From positions 1,488,001 to 1,552,000 of the forward strand of contig JAWWNJ010000013.1 of NCBI GenBank assembly GCA_037176885.1: 64,000 nucleotides of DNA, read 5' to 3'. Within the stretch, counting starts at the first letter, position 1, and every line of letters starts with the position of its first letter. The DNA comes from Favolaschia claudopus. Its lineage: Eukaryota; Basidiomycota; Agaricomycetes; Agaricales; Mycenaceae. The translations under genes and the position numbers were made by a program. Of the stretch, positions 33,057-43,747 are shown piece after piece. Under the pieces are notes generated by a model, which was given only the letters and a program-made list of their open reading frames with translations, had not been told where the DNA came from and made no database searches.

Positions 33057-34259
33057 AGTAGATGGTGGTTTGATCATTGTTATGGTATATAGATTGGACG
33101 ATGGAATATAGAGCAGAGTTCTGTCGGTAATTGCTTAACCTTTAGGTTAGGCTCCCGGGACCCCTGGGACGCTTGCGTTTCGTTGCGCGGAACAAATAGC
33201 CGCGGGGCCGCCGCCAAATACAGGATGTGTCGTCTGTGTTTAGTCATGGAAAGGCTGCCGAGAGATCCCGAGATCACGCCGTCAAAAATGTTGCCTGCCA
33301 AGTCAAGGCTGTCTTGCCCTGGTCTTGCCTGTCTTCTGGTACAAGTTCTTTTTGTTCCTCGATGAAACAAGTATTACAGCCGACGGACGCCTCTTGCTCC
33401 TGACCACCATCATCGTATTATCGAGGTCCCGATTACGGGGCTCCTGGACTACCAGGGATGGATTGGCCATTGGAATGCAAGTATATATATACCATCCCCA
33501 CCACATACGCGCCGTGCGCGGTGGTATTGGGCTATAACACCTATCTCGTCGTTTTTGGGCTCCCGGCGTGCCGTTTCTCCTCAACCGCTGGCCCAGTTGG
33601 CTTTTATTGCGCGCAAATGAGGTGACACAAGTCCACAGTCCACGAGAATCTATGTCTTGCAGCTCCTTGACTCGCAGCCCCTTCCCGACACACCGTTCGG
33701 GCTGTTTCGGACGTTGTGCAATGGCGATCAAGATAGTCACATGCTAATGCACTGCCTCTTGATCCGCTCGGGCCTCTCCATGCGTCGTAATCGAGTCGAG
33801 TCTTTTGACGCTGCTGGCTAATTTACATCCCATCCACGCCATACGCTCAACCTTGAACCTTCGGCTTCGTGCAGCACTGAATCCCTTTTGAGGCTGCCTC
33901 CGCTGATTCGATGTTTCCATCGCCTTCACGTTGTTGAGCTTGGCCTTCATCTCAGTTTCGCTCATCTGTCAAGGCGTCCCTTCAACGTCCAGTCTAGTTC
34001 ACATTTCACAGGAGTGGTGGTATAGAGACAAGCTAAAGAAGGGTTATTTGTCACTGCACACCTCGAATATCCAAACGAAGTCGGACGTGTCTTGTCTTAA
34101 TGGCAGTCCTCCGACATGGATGATCCAAGATGAATGTGGACTACCCTGTTATGAAAACTGGACTGCTTCTCGCTGTGTACTCACCTCGTCGGCACTGCTA
34201 GCCCACACAGGAAGGCATGTACTCGCTCTCTTCTGTTGGATCACAGCTTAGCGGTGGTG

Positions 34260-34606
34260 GCTCTGAGGTATCTGGGACATTACAGAAGTATCATATTCCT
34301 CGGGTGTGGTGATTATGTCGCTTCTGCTCTTTGGATGTAGACGACAAGTCTCACGCCGCTCTGGTCTGTACGGCTCACCCCACCTTGACTCCTCCAAGGG
34401 AGGAATTCCTTCGCGACCTTTTGATTCTCCAGCCTTCATTGCCATCTCGCGACGACGCGGTCTGCCGAGATTTCCCTCGGCTCCTTCTGGACCGTATTGT
34501 GACTACACACGTCGCTGAAATTGTGCGTGATCTTCTGCAGATTTTTCAAATGAAGGAAATGTGGGCAGCACCAGAGCATCTCAACCTGCAAGGTTGGCAG
34601 GGATAA
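34260..34606 (+). pseudogene. Frameshifted relic, possibly of a dienelactone-hydrolase-like gene
   Basis: One frame reads LLDHSLAVVALRYLGHYRSI, IFLGCGDYVASAL and breaks at a T run near 34330; the next frame continues LDVDDKSHAALVCTAHPTLT, PPREEFLRDLLILQPSLPSR and ends VAEIVRDLLQIFQMKEMW...GWQG and stop at 34606. The order 'G-x-G-x-YVA...DD..HAALVC-AHPTL....L' loosely recalls the nucleophile region of dienelactone hydrolases, but the nucleophile motif is altered. A one-base deletion explains the break. The family assignment is weak. Confidence 0.3.
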
Positions 34607-34940
34607 GTCCGGTCATTATTCGTGTATTTGAATTGAAACTGCGAGACGGTTCAATCTTATTTATTGCTTTCTGGACGACCGTGATTTATGTGAGGTGCTG
34701 GGGAACTGGCACTTGACTCCTGGCTGATTATGGTCAGGTTGGCACCGCTCGTTCTGTCTGTGGATTGGCAATTTTTTGCGGGAGGTCAATGATTGCCCCC
34801 AGACCGGGAAAGTAATACATGGGAGACGGGCTGTTCGTAACGGTGGAAGTTCAAGTACATCCGTAGCATACATTCTTAGGACGCTTTGTGTATGTAGTAC
34901 GGACCCCCGGCCGTTCCGACTCGGGACCTTGTGCCGGTAA

Positions 34941-34970
34941 CTATCCTATCCTATCCTATCCTATCCTATT
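34941..34970. repeat. CTATC pentanucleotide microsatellite
   Basis: Six tandem units of CTATC, the last one altered (CTATT). Confidence 0.95.
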
Positions 34971-35253
34971 CTAGTTAGGTTTGGCTCAAGCCGTATTATC
35001 TTGACTGTAACAATCTGCCACAGTGAGTAGTAAGTACTGCGCAAGGAATGCGTAAAATAAGGAGAGTTCGTTTCAAGCTTCAAATTTCAATGGAGGCTGA
35101 AAGTCTCGGCGATGGGGCCAGCACCCTCTTCAAATTGCATGGTTTGTTATTTAAGAATTAACTGAGGACCATCTGTTGCAGCAATCCATGAAACATGTTG
35201 CAAAGGATTGCTAAAGGTTAAGCTGCCGCCTCGAAGAGGCCATACCCCCATCA

Positions 35254-35362
35254 TACTTGCTTTCGGCTGTCCTCATTGCTGCCGCCGACGCACAGAGCAT
35301 CCTCAGAAGTCATAGATAATTTGGGAGCAGACGATTTGGATGGTTTCAAAACGAGTTCAGAT
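35254..35362. repeat. Duplicated downstream flank of esterase genes
   Basis: Matches 884-1000 downstream of esterase copy 1, including GTCATAG.AA.T.TGGGAGCAGACGATT..GATGGTTTCAA.AC. It shows that the esterase duplication included at least 200 bp of 3' flank. Confidence 0.75.
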
Positions 35363-35971
35363 TATCATACATATGGGCGTTTGGGAGTATATGTGCTAAG
35401 CGGCTGAGGGGTACCGACACGGTGTACAATGTATCTGAACGGGTATATGATGCCGTATGGGCGTGGCGCGAATGTCGCTGGCGAGAGAAATACGAGGATA
35501 ACGAGCGGACGGAGAAAGCGACAGCTGACGAACCTGAAAGTAAATCAGATCAAGACCAACATAGAGAACAAACGAAGGAACTAACCATGACACAACAACA
35601 ACACGCCGCTCAAGTCTCCCTCAAAGCAACTCATCTCGACGCCTCGCGAGTCGAAAGCGCGTCCGCCCCCCATGACAGCAATCGCGACGAGTTGGGTCGA
35701 CCACGTACCGCGGCGCGCAAACAGGACTGGGCGTCCCCAGCCAGCTGGCTCTTGGTCTTCGCGTCGTAGCCCCTTGAAGAAACTTGGTGGTGATGCCCGA
35801 TGTGTGTGAAGTGGTCCCGTGCTGCCGCCATGTTCTCCGCCAGTAGAAGCAACGACCTCCACTGCGCGCTTCCAACGGTGGGGTGTTCCGCGAAGGGTGG
35901 CCATTATGCGGCTTAGCCAACGGGGGCCCATTAGTGATAACTCCTAATCACGCGCAAGTGGGCCTGTTCTT

Positions 35972-36790
35972 CTACGCGTCGCTGAGCTCGCAGTCGTCGT
36001 CGTATTGACTTCTCAGGTCGAGGCAGGGTCGCATGTCGACGGAGGGCGGCGTCGAGCAGGAAGTGGTAGATGAGGAACGAACACGGGTCGAGTGAAGGTG
36101 GGCGATCACCGGGCGATGGGGCTGAGGAGCGGTCCGACGGCAGGTCACTAGCTCAACGTCGCATATCAAATGCCGGTCTTTGCGGGGAATCGCGGGGAGT
36201 GGCCTAACAGCGGCTTTATCCACGGGCGACCCTGTCCCGACGACGGATGCTGCCGTTTCCCAAGAGGACCCGATGCTCGCAGCGGCCTTGAACTTGTTCC
36301 CAACGGCGTATCGAAGAGAGATTGGTGGCAGCGCGGTGATGAAGAAGGCGACGCTGAACTGTCGCCCGAGGTTAGTGAAGTGGAGTTGGAACTGGGCGAG
36401 ACGGCGTACAGAGCGTGAGACACATTGGGCGACCTCGCCAAAGTCGAGTGTCTTGCTGGCAACAGTCACACTGGAGCGGCGTGTCAGATGTGCGCATTCT
36501 GTCGAGCACACGAAAACTCACTAGGCGAGGTCAATGACAGCACGCAAAGTCGCTCCTCGTCAAACACAGCTGCTTGTCGATGTTCCTGACACAGCGAGTT
36601 AGCTTTGTCGCGTCCAGAATGTAGTTACTCACTAGGCGAGCACGAGAGCACGAAATACGGAGGCCCTCGTCAGCCGCGAGCTCGTTGTCGGCGGCGGCGA
36701 TGAACCTGCAATGGCGAGTTAGATCGAGTTTCGTTCACGCGTTGTTTTGACACTGGACTTACAAGACGAGAACCTCGACCAGTTGTACAC
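35972..36790 (-). pseudogene. Possible degraded gene with tandemly duplicated exon-like units
   Basis: On the minus strand two units of about 110 bp repeat (36725-36630 and 36615-36518), each ending CTCGCCTA followed by the donor GTGAGT and each starting after an acceptor-like CAG. In one frame they read TSSRLTRASVFRALVLAY and, after an in-frame TGA, RGATLRAVIDLAY. The following stretch is open to a TAG at 35972: VTVASKTLDFGEVAQCVSRS, VRRLAQFQLHFTNLGRQFSV, AFFITALPPISLRYAVGNKF. The stop in the second unit and lack of a known domain suggest decay. I cannot name a family. Confidence 0.25.
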
Positions 36791-38605
36791 AGAATCCCAG
36801 GCATGGAGGAGAGGAGATGGTAGTGGTAAGAGAGAAAGAGGGATTGGGATTGATTCGGCAAGCACCGGCTTTATTTGCACAACAAACTGTTTGCCAGCCA
36901 CTTTTGGGTGCCAAATAATGATATGGACATCGTTTTGCCGGTTTGTTATCGTTGCGTAGCTCTGTGCTGAGCAGCAGAAGTGGTAGGACGCGAAACGCAG
37001 CAGGAACTGGTTGTTCACGGCATGGATTGCATAAATTGGAGTAAAATCGAGAATGAAGACTTCGGGGTTTGAGAAGCTTGAAGACTACGACTCGGAAAGC
37101 CCATGATTTTGGGAAAAAAGCGATCGCAGTCACCACCGAAAAGGCTGATCTTCATGAAGAGGACCCGTAGGAATGAGCAACTTGAAACGGAACCTGCGCC
37201 AGAGGGAGCTGATGGAGAAAGGCTATCTTCACTACACGAGACTTGATTCTGGTGATGTTCATTGGGCGGTTATGAGGGTTGAGATCTGACATCTGGTTTT
37301 TTCGCCGTTTGTTTCTTGCTTTTCCGCAGGTTGTCCCCGGGGAACGTAAAATAGAGTTGGGGCCGTACACCAGCAATCCCCGTCCCATCCGCATCTGCTG
37401 CTTTTCCGTAAAAATGAGACCTGGACTTCACTCGAGACTTGGGCACTGCTTGAATGCATGCAGGAGTAATGCAGTGACCGGAGCCTGCGGCATGAACTTG
37501 AAGAGCACGATCGCGATATCCCAATCAAGTCTGAACGTCCGTATCTTCCCATTTCTGATTTCAGACAAATGACGCTCTTGAAGCTTGAAGTTGAATGGTT
37601 CACCGACGGAGCTCCAGCCCAAGATGAGCGTAGCGCTCAATGCTGAGCGGGTCATTAATATTGTTTCGATGAGGCAAAATTCGCAAGTCTTCCCACGCTG
37701 ACTCTTCCTCCGCAACTTGTCCACAACGTCCAGAAAATCAACTTTATATGTCCCTTCCCAAGCGATATCGATACCGGAACCTCTGAACACCAGTACAACC
37801 CCCCCTCTCTCTTCCACATCTCATGAATTGAATTCACTGCCTCGAGAGTCGACATTCAATACTTCAGTACTGTATCGAATTACTTTGCGGCTTTCAAGTC
37901 CCAGTTCTACGACCTCTTCGGACGCCAAGCAGATTACCATTGAAAACTCAACGGGAAACTTCGCCCGTCTGGCTTCAGACTACATGCATGGCTCGTCACA
38001 AGTTATGGCATTCATGATCATCTCGACCACCTCGTCTAGCTCCCGTTCAACAAACGGAATGTAAACCTCAAATGAATCCAGGCACTGCTCTTCTGCCTCG
38101 ACTCTCCATCGGATCGCTCATGATCACCATGGTACCATGGTATCCCAATCATCGGAGGATGATGCGAGAACTACCTCTACAACTCAGTCCAAGCTGCACA
38201 CAGTGCAATGTGCTCGCTCCTTTTCTTTCGGTAAACCTCGGCTGCGAAGAGTCCGTCTTCTCCGCACGGAGTGAACCCCATGGCACAAGCGGCCCCGCGC
38301 ACTGTCCCGGAAAATCTGCGTCGGAACCGGGAAAGGCGAGCAATTGAGGCCTGAACACTCCTGAAAACCTCTGAAAACCTGGACCTTGCGATCCTCCGGA
38401 ACATTGTTGGGATGATACGGAAACTCTGTGTTCTCGGACCCGCACTTAACCGCTCTGTTCTTTCGCGCGGCTGCACAGAATACGCGGCGCGCCCCGCTTT
38501 CGTTAATGATTTGCAGTGCCTAGCGAGGCGAACCGAGACTGTTGATGAGTTCCTCGTGATGATATGAACAATGTGCTCCGCGCCGGTTGGGCGTCTCTTG
38601 CAGCG

Positions 38606-38612
38606 TATAAAA
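38606..38612 (+). promoter_or_regulatory. TATA box of the M35 protease gene
   Basis: TATAAAA lies 48 bp before the start codon at 38654, in an otherwise GC-rich stretch. Confidence 0.6.
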
Positions 38613-38653
38613 GCGCGTCCTGGTGAAGCCCTGAAAGCCAAGTGCTGCTTACA

Positions 38654-40080
38654 ATGTTCCGCTTTGGTGTCCTCCTCAGCTTCACTGCCGTCGCTCTTGC
38701 CCTGTCCTCGGGAGACCTTCGCGTCTTCTTGAAGCCTGTGTCGAGCTCCGTCAACTCTATTGACGACATCGTTCTGACGGCCGTTGTGTCCAACCCGACT
38801 GACCAGGACATCCGCGTCATTGCTAAGAACAATGTGCTCGATAACTCGGCCACTAGCTCCTTCGCTGTGAGCAAGGGCGAGGACGGTGTCTTGTTCACGG
38901 GTGTGCGGGTAAGCTAACCTCTTCCTATGCGGCATCAGCAAGTACTGACTATTTACTTTGCCACACAGACGACCCTAGATCTCTCAGCGGACGCTCTCTA
39001 CGTTACCATTCCCGCCGGCTCGTCCATCGCCGTCAACCACACCCGCCTGGGCCCCCTCTTCGACTTCCAAACCCACGGCACCGGAAAATTCAAATTCGCA
39101 CCCAAGACCGTCTTCCAAACCGGCTACAACGCCGACCCTCTCCACGTCGACACAGACGCAGTCGAAGTCAGCGTCACCCACGACGTAGCGAAACGCGAGC
39201 TCATCCCGCTCGAACGTCGTCTATCCACCCCGACTTGCTCCGATAGCGGTCGGCTGCAGGTCTTGAAAGACTCGCTGTCCTATGCGCGCTCGCTTGCCGG
39301 CGGAGCTGCTACGGATATCAACAGCCATCCCAATGGGCCCGAGTACACCTCCTACTTCGCTGGAAATAAGCAGAGCGACATCTGGTACAATATGGATCGT
39401 ATCGCGGGTGATTTGGCGAGCTCTGGGACGCGTAAGATTTTCTGCACTGGTGATCCCGCGAACTTGTGCGGTGCGAACGGTGGTGTTATTGCGTGCGTAT
39501 CTCTTACCAGGATATTTGTGTTGGCATTGACTTCCGTTTTGCGTGGTGTAGATACACCCTCGTCGTCACCAGCGGGGGCAACATCGTTGGCAGCGACGTG
39601 AGTGTCCTGTCTATGTAACTTCCCCATTAGCCTCGGCTCACGCACCTTGCTCTGGTAGATCTACATGTGCGATTACTTCTTCACCAGCGTCGGCACCACC
39701 CCCGGAATCTGCACAGGTTCGTTTGTCTGCTCAAACGGAAAGTTTCTTCAGGATCTTAAGCTGACATGGCATGCAGGCGGCTATGATGCGACGCAATCGA
39801 GCCGAGGCGGTGTACTTTTGCACGAGGTGCGTAGTTCCTAGTATGCATTCTCTTCCGGTTTACTGACCGTTCGGCATCGTCAGCTGTCGCACGCAACCGC
39901 TGGAACCGCAGATATTGCCTACGGCTGCTCCGCATGCGCCAAACTCGGCACTGCGGACAAGAAGAACAATGCCGACAATTACAGGGTACGTGGCTCGAAA
40001 CTGAGCGTGTTCGATATGAGCTGATTGATTCCGTATGCTAGTGCATGGGATTGGCGATTTACAAGGACTACAATTGCTAG
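38654..40080 (+). CDS. Secreted M35 metalloendopeptidase (peptidyl-Lys / deuterolysin type)
   Basis: Zinc protease of the aspzincin clan made as a prepro-enzyme. Signal peptide MFRFGVLLSFTAVALA; the propeptide is beta-rich (VSNPTDQDIRVIAKNNVLDN, PAGSSIAVNHTRLGPLFDFQ) and ends near LIPLERRLSTPTCSDS, with a likely cut after the dibasic RR. The mature domain has HELSHATAGTADIAYG: HExxH, then the GTxDxxYG aspzincin motif that supplies the third ligand Asp; the following CSACAKLGTADKKNNADNY matches peptidyl-Lys enzymes. Four cysteines (in CTGDPANLC, CDYFF, GICTGG) would form disulfides. Six exons. It ends CMGLAIYKDYNC. Specificity for Lys cannot be proven from sequence. Confidence 0.9.
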
Positions 40081-40657
40081 AAGGGTTTGGGCGTTGGGGT
40101 TGGTGGAAATAAATAATGGGTTAATCTTGTAATTCATAGGCATTTTCGACTCAATGGAACGAATATGTATTTGCAGAATTGGGGTGTTTGAAACCCATTA
40201 GCCCACGATAAGCCTTCAATAGGCACTGAAGTTTGAAGCGGACAGTAAGTATTAGTGGCTGGAGGCGTTGTTCGGGAACTGCCATTGTTTTCTCACGGAC
40301 TCGTTAACGTTGGCTGAGGCTCCTCTCTTCCAGGACCTCCAGCACACAGAACGCGCTCAATGATCAAAACCGGGACTTGCAATTGCTTTACAGCGTTGTT
40401 GCCACCAGGAAGCCCTTGGCTGGCAGTATTGTACTCGATCTGGAACGCACTGGCATCTTGGCCATGAAAAGAAATCCCTGTCAACCCGATTCCTGCCTTC
40501 ATAATTCAAAGACATCTTGCAACTCAAACTCAAGCACAAGGCTCGTCCACAACGCGCTGGCTCTCATAGTTCAAATGCTGCCGCCACCAGATCAATGATT
40601 TACTCGCTGCAATATACATGACTCATATCCAAGATTCGCGCCCTATCTCATTCCACC
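40081..40657. other. Intergenic region, no gene seen
   Basis: About 580 bp between the M35 gene and the GFA gene. I see nothing beyond probable terminator and promoter sequence. Confidence 0.4.
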
Positions 40658-41690
40658 ATGACCAGCGCCGACGACAAGACCTACGAAGGCAACTGCCACT
40701 GCGGCGCCATAAAATTCTCTGTCTCTCTTCCTTCTCTAGAGACCAGTCCCGATCCTCCGCTTCACTCCTGTGGCTGCTCAATCTGCACCAAAAAAGGCTA
40801 CCTCAACGTCTTCGTCCCCAAATCCGCCATCACCGTCACCAAAGGCGGCGGCAGCGACGGCCTCGGCGCAGGCGTCCTCGCAGACTACACTTTCAACAGC
40901 AAACAAGTTCTGCATCGTTTCTGCCCGCAATGCGGCACGCCCTTTGGCATGTTAGCTCAAGACCTCCCCGACGACGGGATCGTCGCGTTGAACGCACGGA
41001 TGTTCCGCGATGTCGATTTGTGGAGCTTGGGTGTCAAGGAGAATGCGGGGCCACAGACTCCGCTTGCATATACGCCCCCTGTGTTTCACGAATTGGAGGC
41101 TTTACGCGCTGAGCCTTTGCCCGAGGGAGAGAAAATCTATCCTGGAAGCTGCCACTGCGGCGCGATAACGTTCGCTCTGAAAAGCCCTTGGTTACTCGAA
41201 AAGACAGGACCAGCAGACGTCGATAACAACCAGGTCGCAGAGTGTGATTGCAGTACTTGCATTCGCGTTCGTACCTTCTCTCAATCCTCGTGTCATACAA
41301 TGCTCACCCTCAGCACCCCAGTTCGCCGGATTCTACACCTACCCAACCCCACTCACCCGCGTCCCGATGCACATCTCCCCTCCCGACGCCCTGTCAGTAT
41401 ACTTCAGCGCCGCGGGCAGCGGTTTCGGTTGCGTCACCTTCTGCCGCATCTGCGGCTGCCACGTTGGTCAGAAACTCGTCGGCCCGCCAGCAGAGCGCGT
41501 CGCGAAGCTGCCGGAACACGTCCAGGCGATCGTGCGCGAGAAGCTGCAGCTCCGGCCGGTGCATGTGCGTGCCCTGGATTTTGTGTTGGGGCTGACGGAG
41601 GAGGATAGGGCGGAGTGGGGGAGGGTGAAGGCGTCGGTGAAGAGGGAGAGGGGGAGTCAGACGGGGAAGCCGTATGTCGTGCCCGAGTAG
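40658..41690 (+). CDS. Double GFA-domain protein (glutathione-dependent formaldehyde-activating family)
   Basis: Two exons (40658-41266, 41322-41690) give 325 residues with two zinc-binding GFA/CENP-V folds. Repeat 1: GNCHCGAIKFSVSL, CGCSICTKKGYLNVF, FCPQCGTPFGML. Repeat 2: GSCHCGAITFALKS, CDCSTCIRFAGFY, CRICGCHVGQK. Each has the CxC, CxxC, CxxC zinc ligands typical of the family. The intron is supported because reading through it destroys the second repeat. Tandem GFA proteins are common in fungi. The original activity, condensing glutathione with formaldehyde, is doubted for most members, so a metal or thiol chemistry role is all that can be said. The Lys/Arg-rich tail ends KPYVVPE. Cytosolic by lack of targeting signals. 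Confidence 0.85.
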
Positions 41691-41996
41691 CTGCGTGTGA
41701 GGCTCGAGGCGTTTCCAAGTGTTTCCCGTGCGTGTATAGAATTTGTTCCTGCTAGCTCCTGCTGCATTCGGCATTGACTGACGCTCGCATGCTTTCCAAG
41801 TTGTCGCGTAGAAAGAATAATCAAGTATGTACATTATCAGAACTCGCCTATAGCCGCCCGCTATTGAGAATTGAGACCGCAGCCGCCAGAGGGCTGCTCA
41901 AGTGGAATATTCAGCGCATACGTGCACGGTGCTGTGGAATTAGGAACGGGCTCGGAATCATATCATGGCACGAGTCGACCAATATGCAGCTCACAG

Positions 41997-43501
41997 CTAA
42001 AGTGAAACCCACTGTCTCGGAACCTCCGCAACCAAATCCCATCTATCCGCCGTCCATCCAAGCATATACATCTTATCCCCCACTACGAAGAACATCTCAA
42101 ACGTCTTCTTCGTCGCAGCGATCCGCTTGCGCACGCCCAGCGTCCTGCATTGACCGGGTGTATATATATATAACTCCGGCTGCTTTGTCGCGTTGGCGTG
42201 GAAGGTGCATATGATGGCAGCATTGGATGTTGATGAATGATTCTTCTCGCCGAGCTCGTTCTCGTTCTTGATCTTGGTTTTGGTTTTGACGTTTCCTGAA
42301 GACTGTGGTGGGAGGGCAAATATCCCGTACCACGTTACGCCCCCAGGGAACGTTCCGGTTTCGCTAGTGTTCGTGTTTGCGGCTATGGTTTGTTGGCCGA
42401 GAAGCGTGAAGGTGCGCGAAACGATGTCGAATAGAACGAACGAGGTTGGGGTTAGGTTCAGCTATGAGATGTAAGTGAGCGTCGTGACAGAGCGGGGAAG
42501 GAAGAATGAAAGAAGCAAAGGCGCTCACCGACTCCTCGCCGTTGTCAGTGCAGCCAATGGTCAGCAGTATTTTGTTATTCGTGTCAGTGTCCGAGTCTGG
42601 AGATTCCGAGCTGTCATCTTCATCTTGTATTGAAAGAGCGACTGCATCGCAGCAGTACCCGAGCGCGGGGGTATGCGCCGGGTAAGGCTCGTCCCGGACG
42701 TCCCAGGTCCAGGCATAATTGTTGTAGCTCGCGATACAGTACGATTCGTTCGCCGCCAATCGTACGTCACCATCGTAGGTCTGCCCGCCAAAAACGAAGA
42801 GACTGTCATCGACGACGAGCATGCGCGCTTGGACGCGCGGCGAAACTCGCCCACCGGCAATGTCGATAACCCACCATTTGAGGTTGTCGACGTCGATAGC
42901 GAGCATCTCGTTCGATACCTCTCCGGGTCCGTCGGGACCATCGTCGTCGGTTTTTAATCCGTTGACCTGCCCGCCAAAGAGGAGCAGAACGCGCTGCCCT
43001 GTTGATTTGATCTTGTAGAACGCCATTGACCCGCCGTATCTTGGTGGAAGCTGCTCAGCGCGTTCGGGGGAGCCGAGTGGGTGCGGCAGGTGGCGTATCG
43101 TTTTCTAGAGTACTTATGAGATTACAGTGGATTCAATGTCGCGTCGGTGACGCGTTAGTTGGTTTCCACGCACGCACAGTAATATTTTTCCATGTCCTGG
43201 TCTGTGGGTTGCATGCATAGATTTCTGACGCTTTCGTGTTTTCGTCGTACGTGTTGAAGAAAACGGTTTGTTGTTCGTGGTCTATGGCAAAGCTGCAGGG
43301 AACCTCACAAGGCGGCGCGTCACCGAGAAGTTTTCGGACAGTCAGATTAGCATTTGAGGAGAGTGCTGTTTCCTCTTTCTCAGTCTTTGTTTTGGCAGTT
43401 TTGGCTCTGGATTGTCGGGATGCATGAGAAGAGGGGGACTCGGCTGCCTTAGAAGATAATGCAAGCGGTTTGCGTGGTGCATGAGGCCATGGTAGTGCCA
43501 T
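41997..43501 (-). CDS. Kelch-repeat beta-propeller protein
   Basis: Kelch-like repeats follow a basic Ser-rich N-terminal region (SHASRQSRAKTAKTKTEKEE). Repeat-like blocks: NPQTRTWKNIT, RYGGSMAFYKIKSTGQRVLL then LFGGQ, VDNLKWWVIDIAGGRVSPRV, QARMLVVDDSLFVFGGQTYD, TPALGYCCDAVALS, and FALPPQSSG. The last exon runs FEMFFVVGDKMYMLGWTADR then WDLVAEVPRQWVSL. Such proteins are interaction scaffolds; there is no F-box, BTB or catalytic domain, so the partner is unknown. The start at 43501 (MALPWPHAPRKPLALSS) is 246 bp from the divergent coiled-coil gene. Confidence 0.8.
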
Positions 43502-43747
43502 GGCGGTGTATGAAGGAGATCACAACATCGCGATCGGATGATCGCCGCTTATCAAACTGACTCGGAGCCGAAATGGTCGCCGTGTCGCGCTCTCGTGACT
43601 CATCCCCATTTTGCCAGTCCCAGCGAAACGACGCGTCTCGCGTAAATTCGCGGTGTTGATGCAACGTGGGACTTCGCTAAACTTGTGTAACGGTTGTTGT
43701 CTCCTACCACTTCCGAAGTCCTACTACTTACATCCACCACTTCTACC

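Larger units (their letters stand above)
33133..35223. mobile_element. 2.1-kb insertion with short terminal inverted repeats, possible non-autonomous element
   Basis: Comparing the DNA downstream of the two esterase copies, copy 1 runs straight from ...GTCGGT to CATACTCGCTG, while copy 2 is interrupted from about 33129 to 35253. The inserted DNA starts with GCTTAACCTTTAG (33133-33145) and its reverse complement CTAAAGGTTAAGC is at 35211-35223. The left end is also part of a palindrome (TAACCT-TT-AGGTTA, 33137-33150). No target-site duplication is seen and about 30 bp to the right of the repeat are also unmatched, so the ends are approximate. No transposase is recognised. Inside are a hydrolase-like relic at 34260-34606 and a CTATC microsatellite at 34941-34970. 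Confidence 0.4.
33057..38653. other. Repeat- and relic-rich region
   Basis: About 5.6 kb with no intact gene I can support. It holds the 2.1-kb insertion 33133-35223, the duplicated flank 35254-35362, a minus-strand region with duplicated exon-like units (35972-36790), and a degraded minus-strand frame at 37428-37985 that is broken by TGA near 37822. 38140-38540 has no gene; the promoter of the M35 gene is at its end. Confidence 0.5.

Noticed and set aside
33125..35260. A full transposon with target-site duplication
   Set aside because: The ends could not be matched to a duplicated target, and no transposase is visible; only an insertion with short inverted repeats is supported.
35422..35769. 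A 115-codon plus-strand frame with charged composition
   Set aside because: It spans a dispersed repeat boundary (shared with 29.2 kb) and shows no domain.
38177..38941. A 254-codon minus-strand open frame
   Set aside because: It overlaps the signal peptide and propeptide of the M35 protease antisense and has no domain or splice context.
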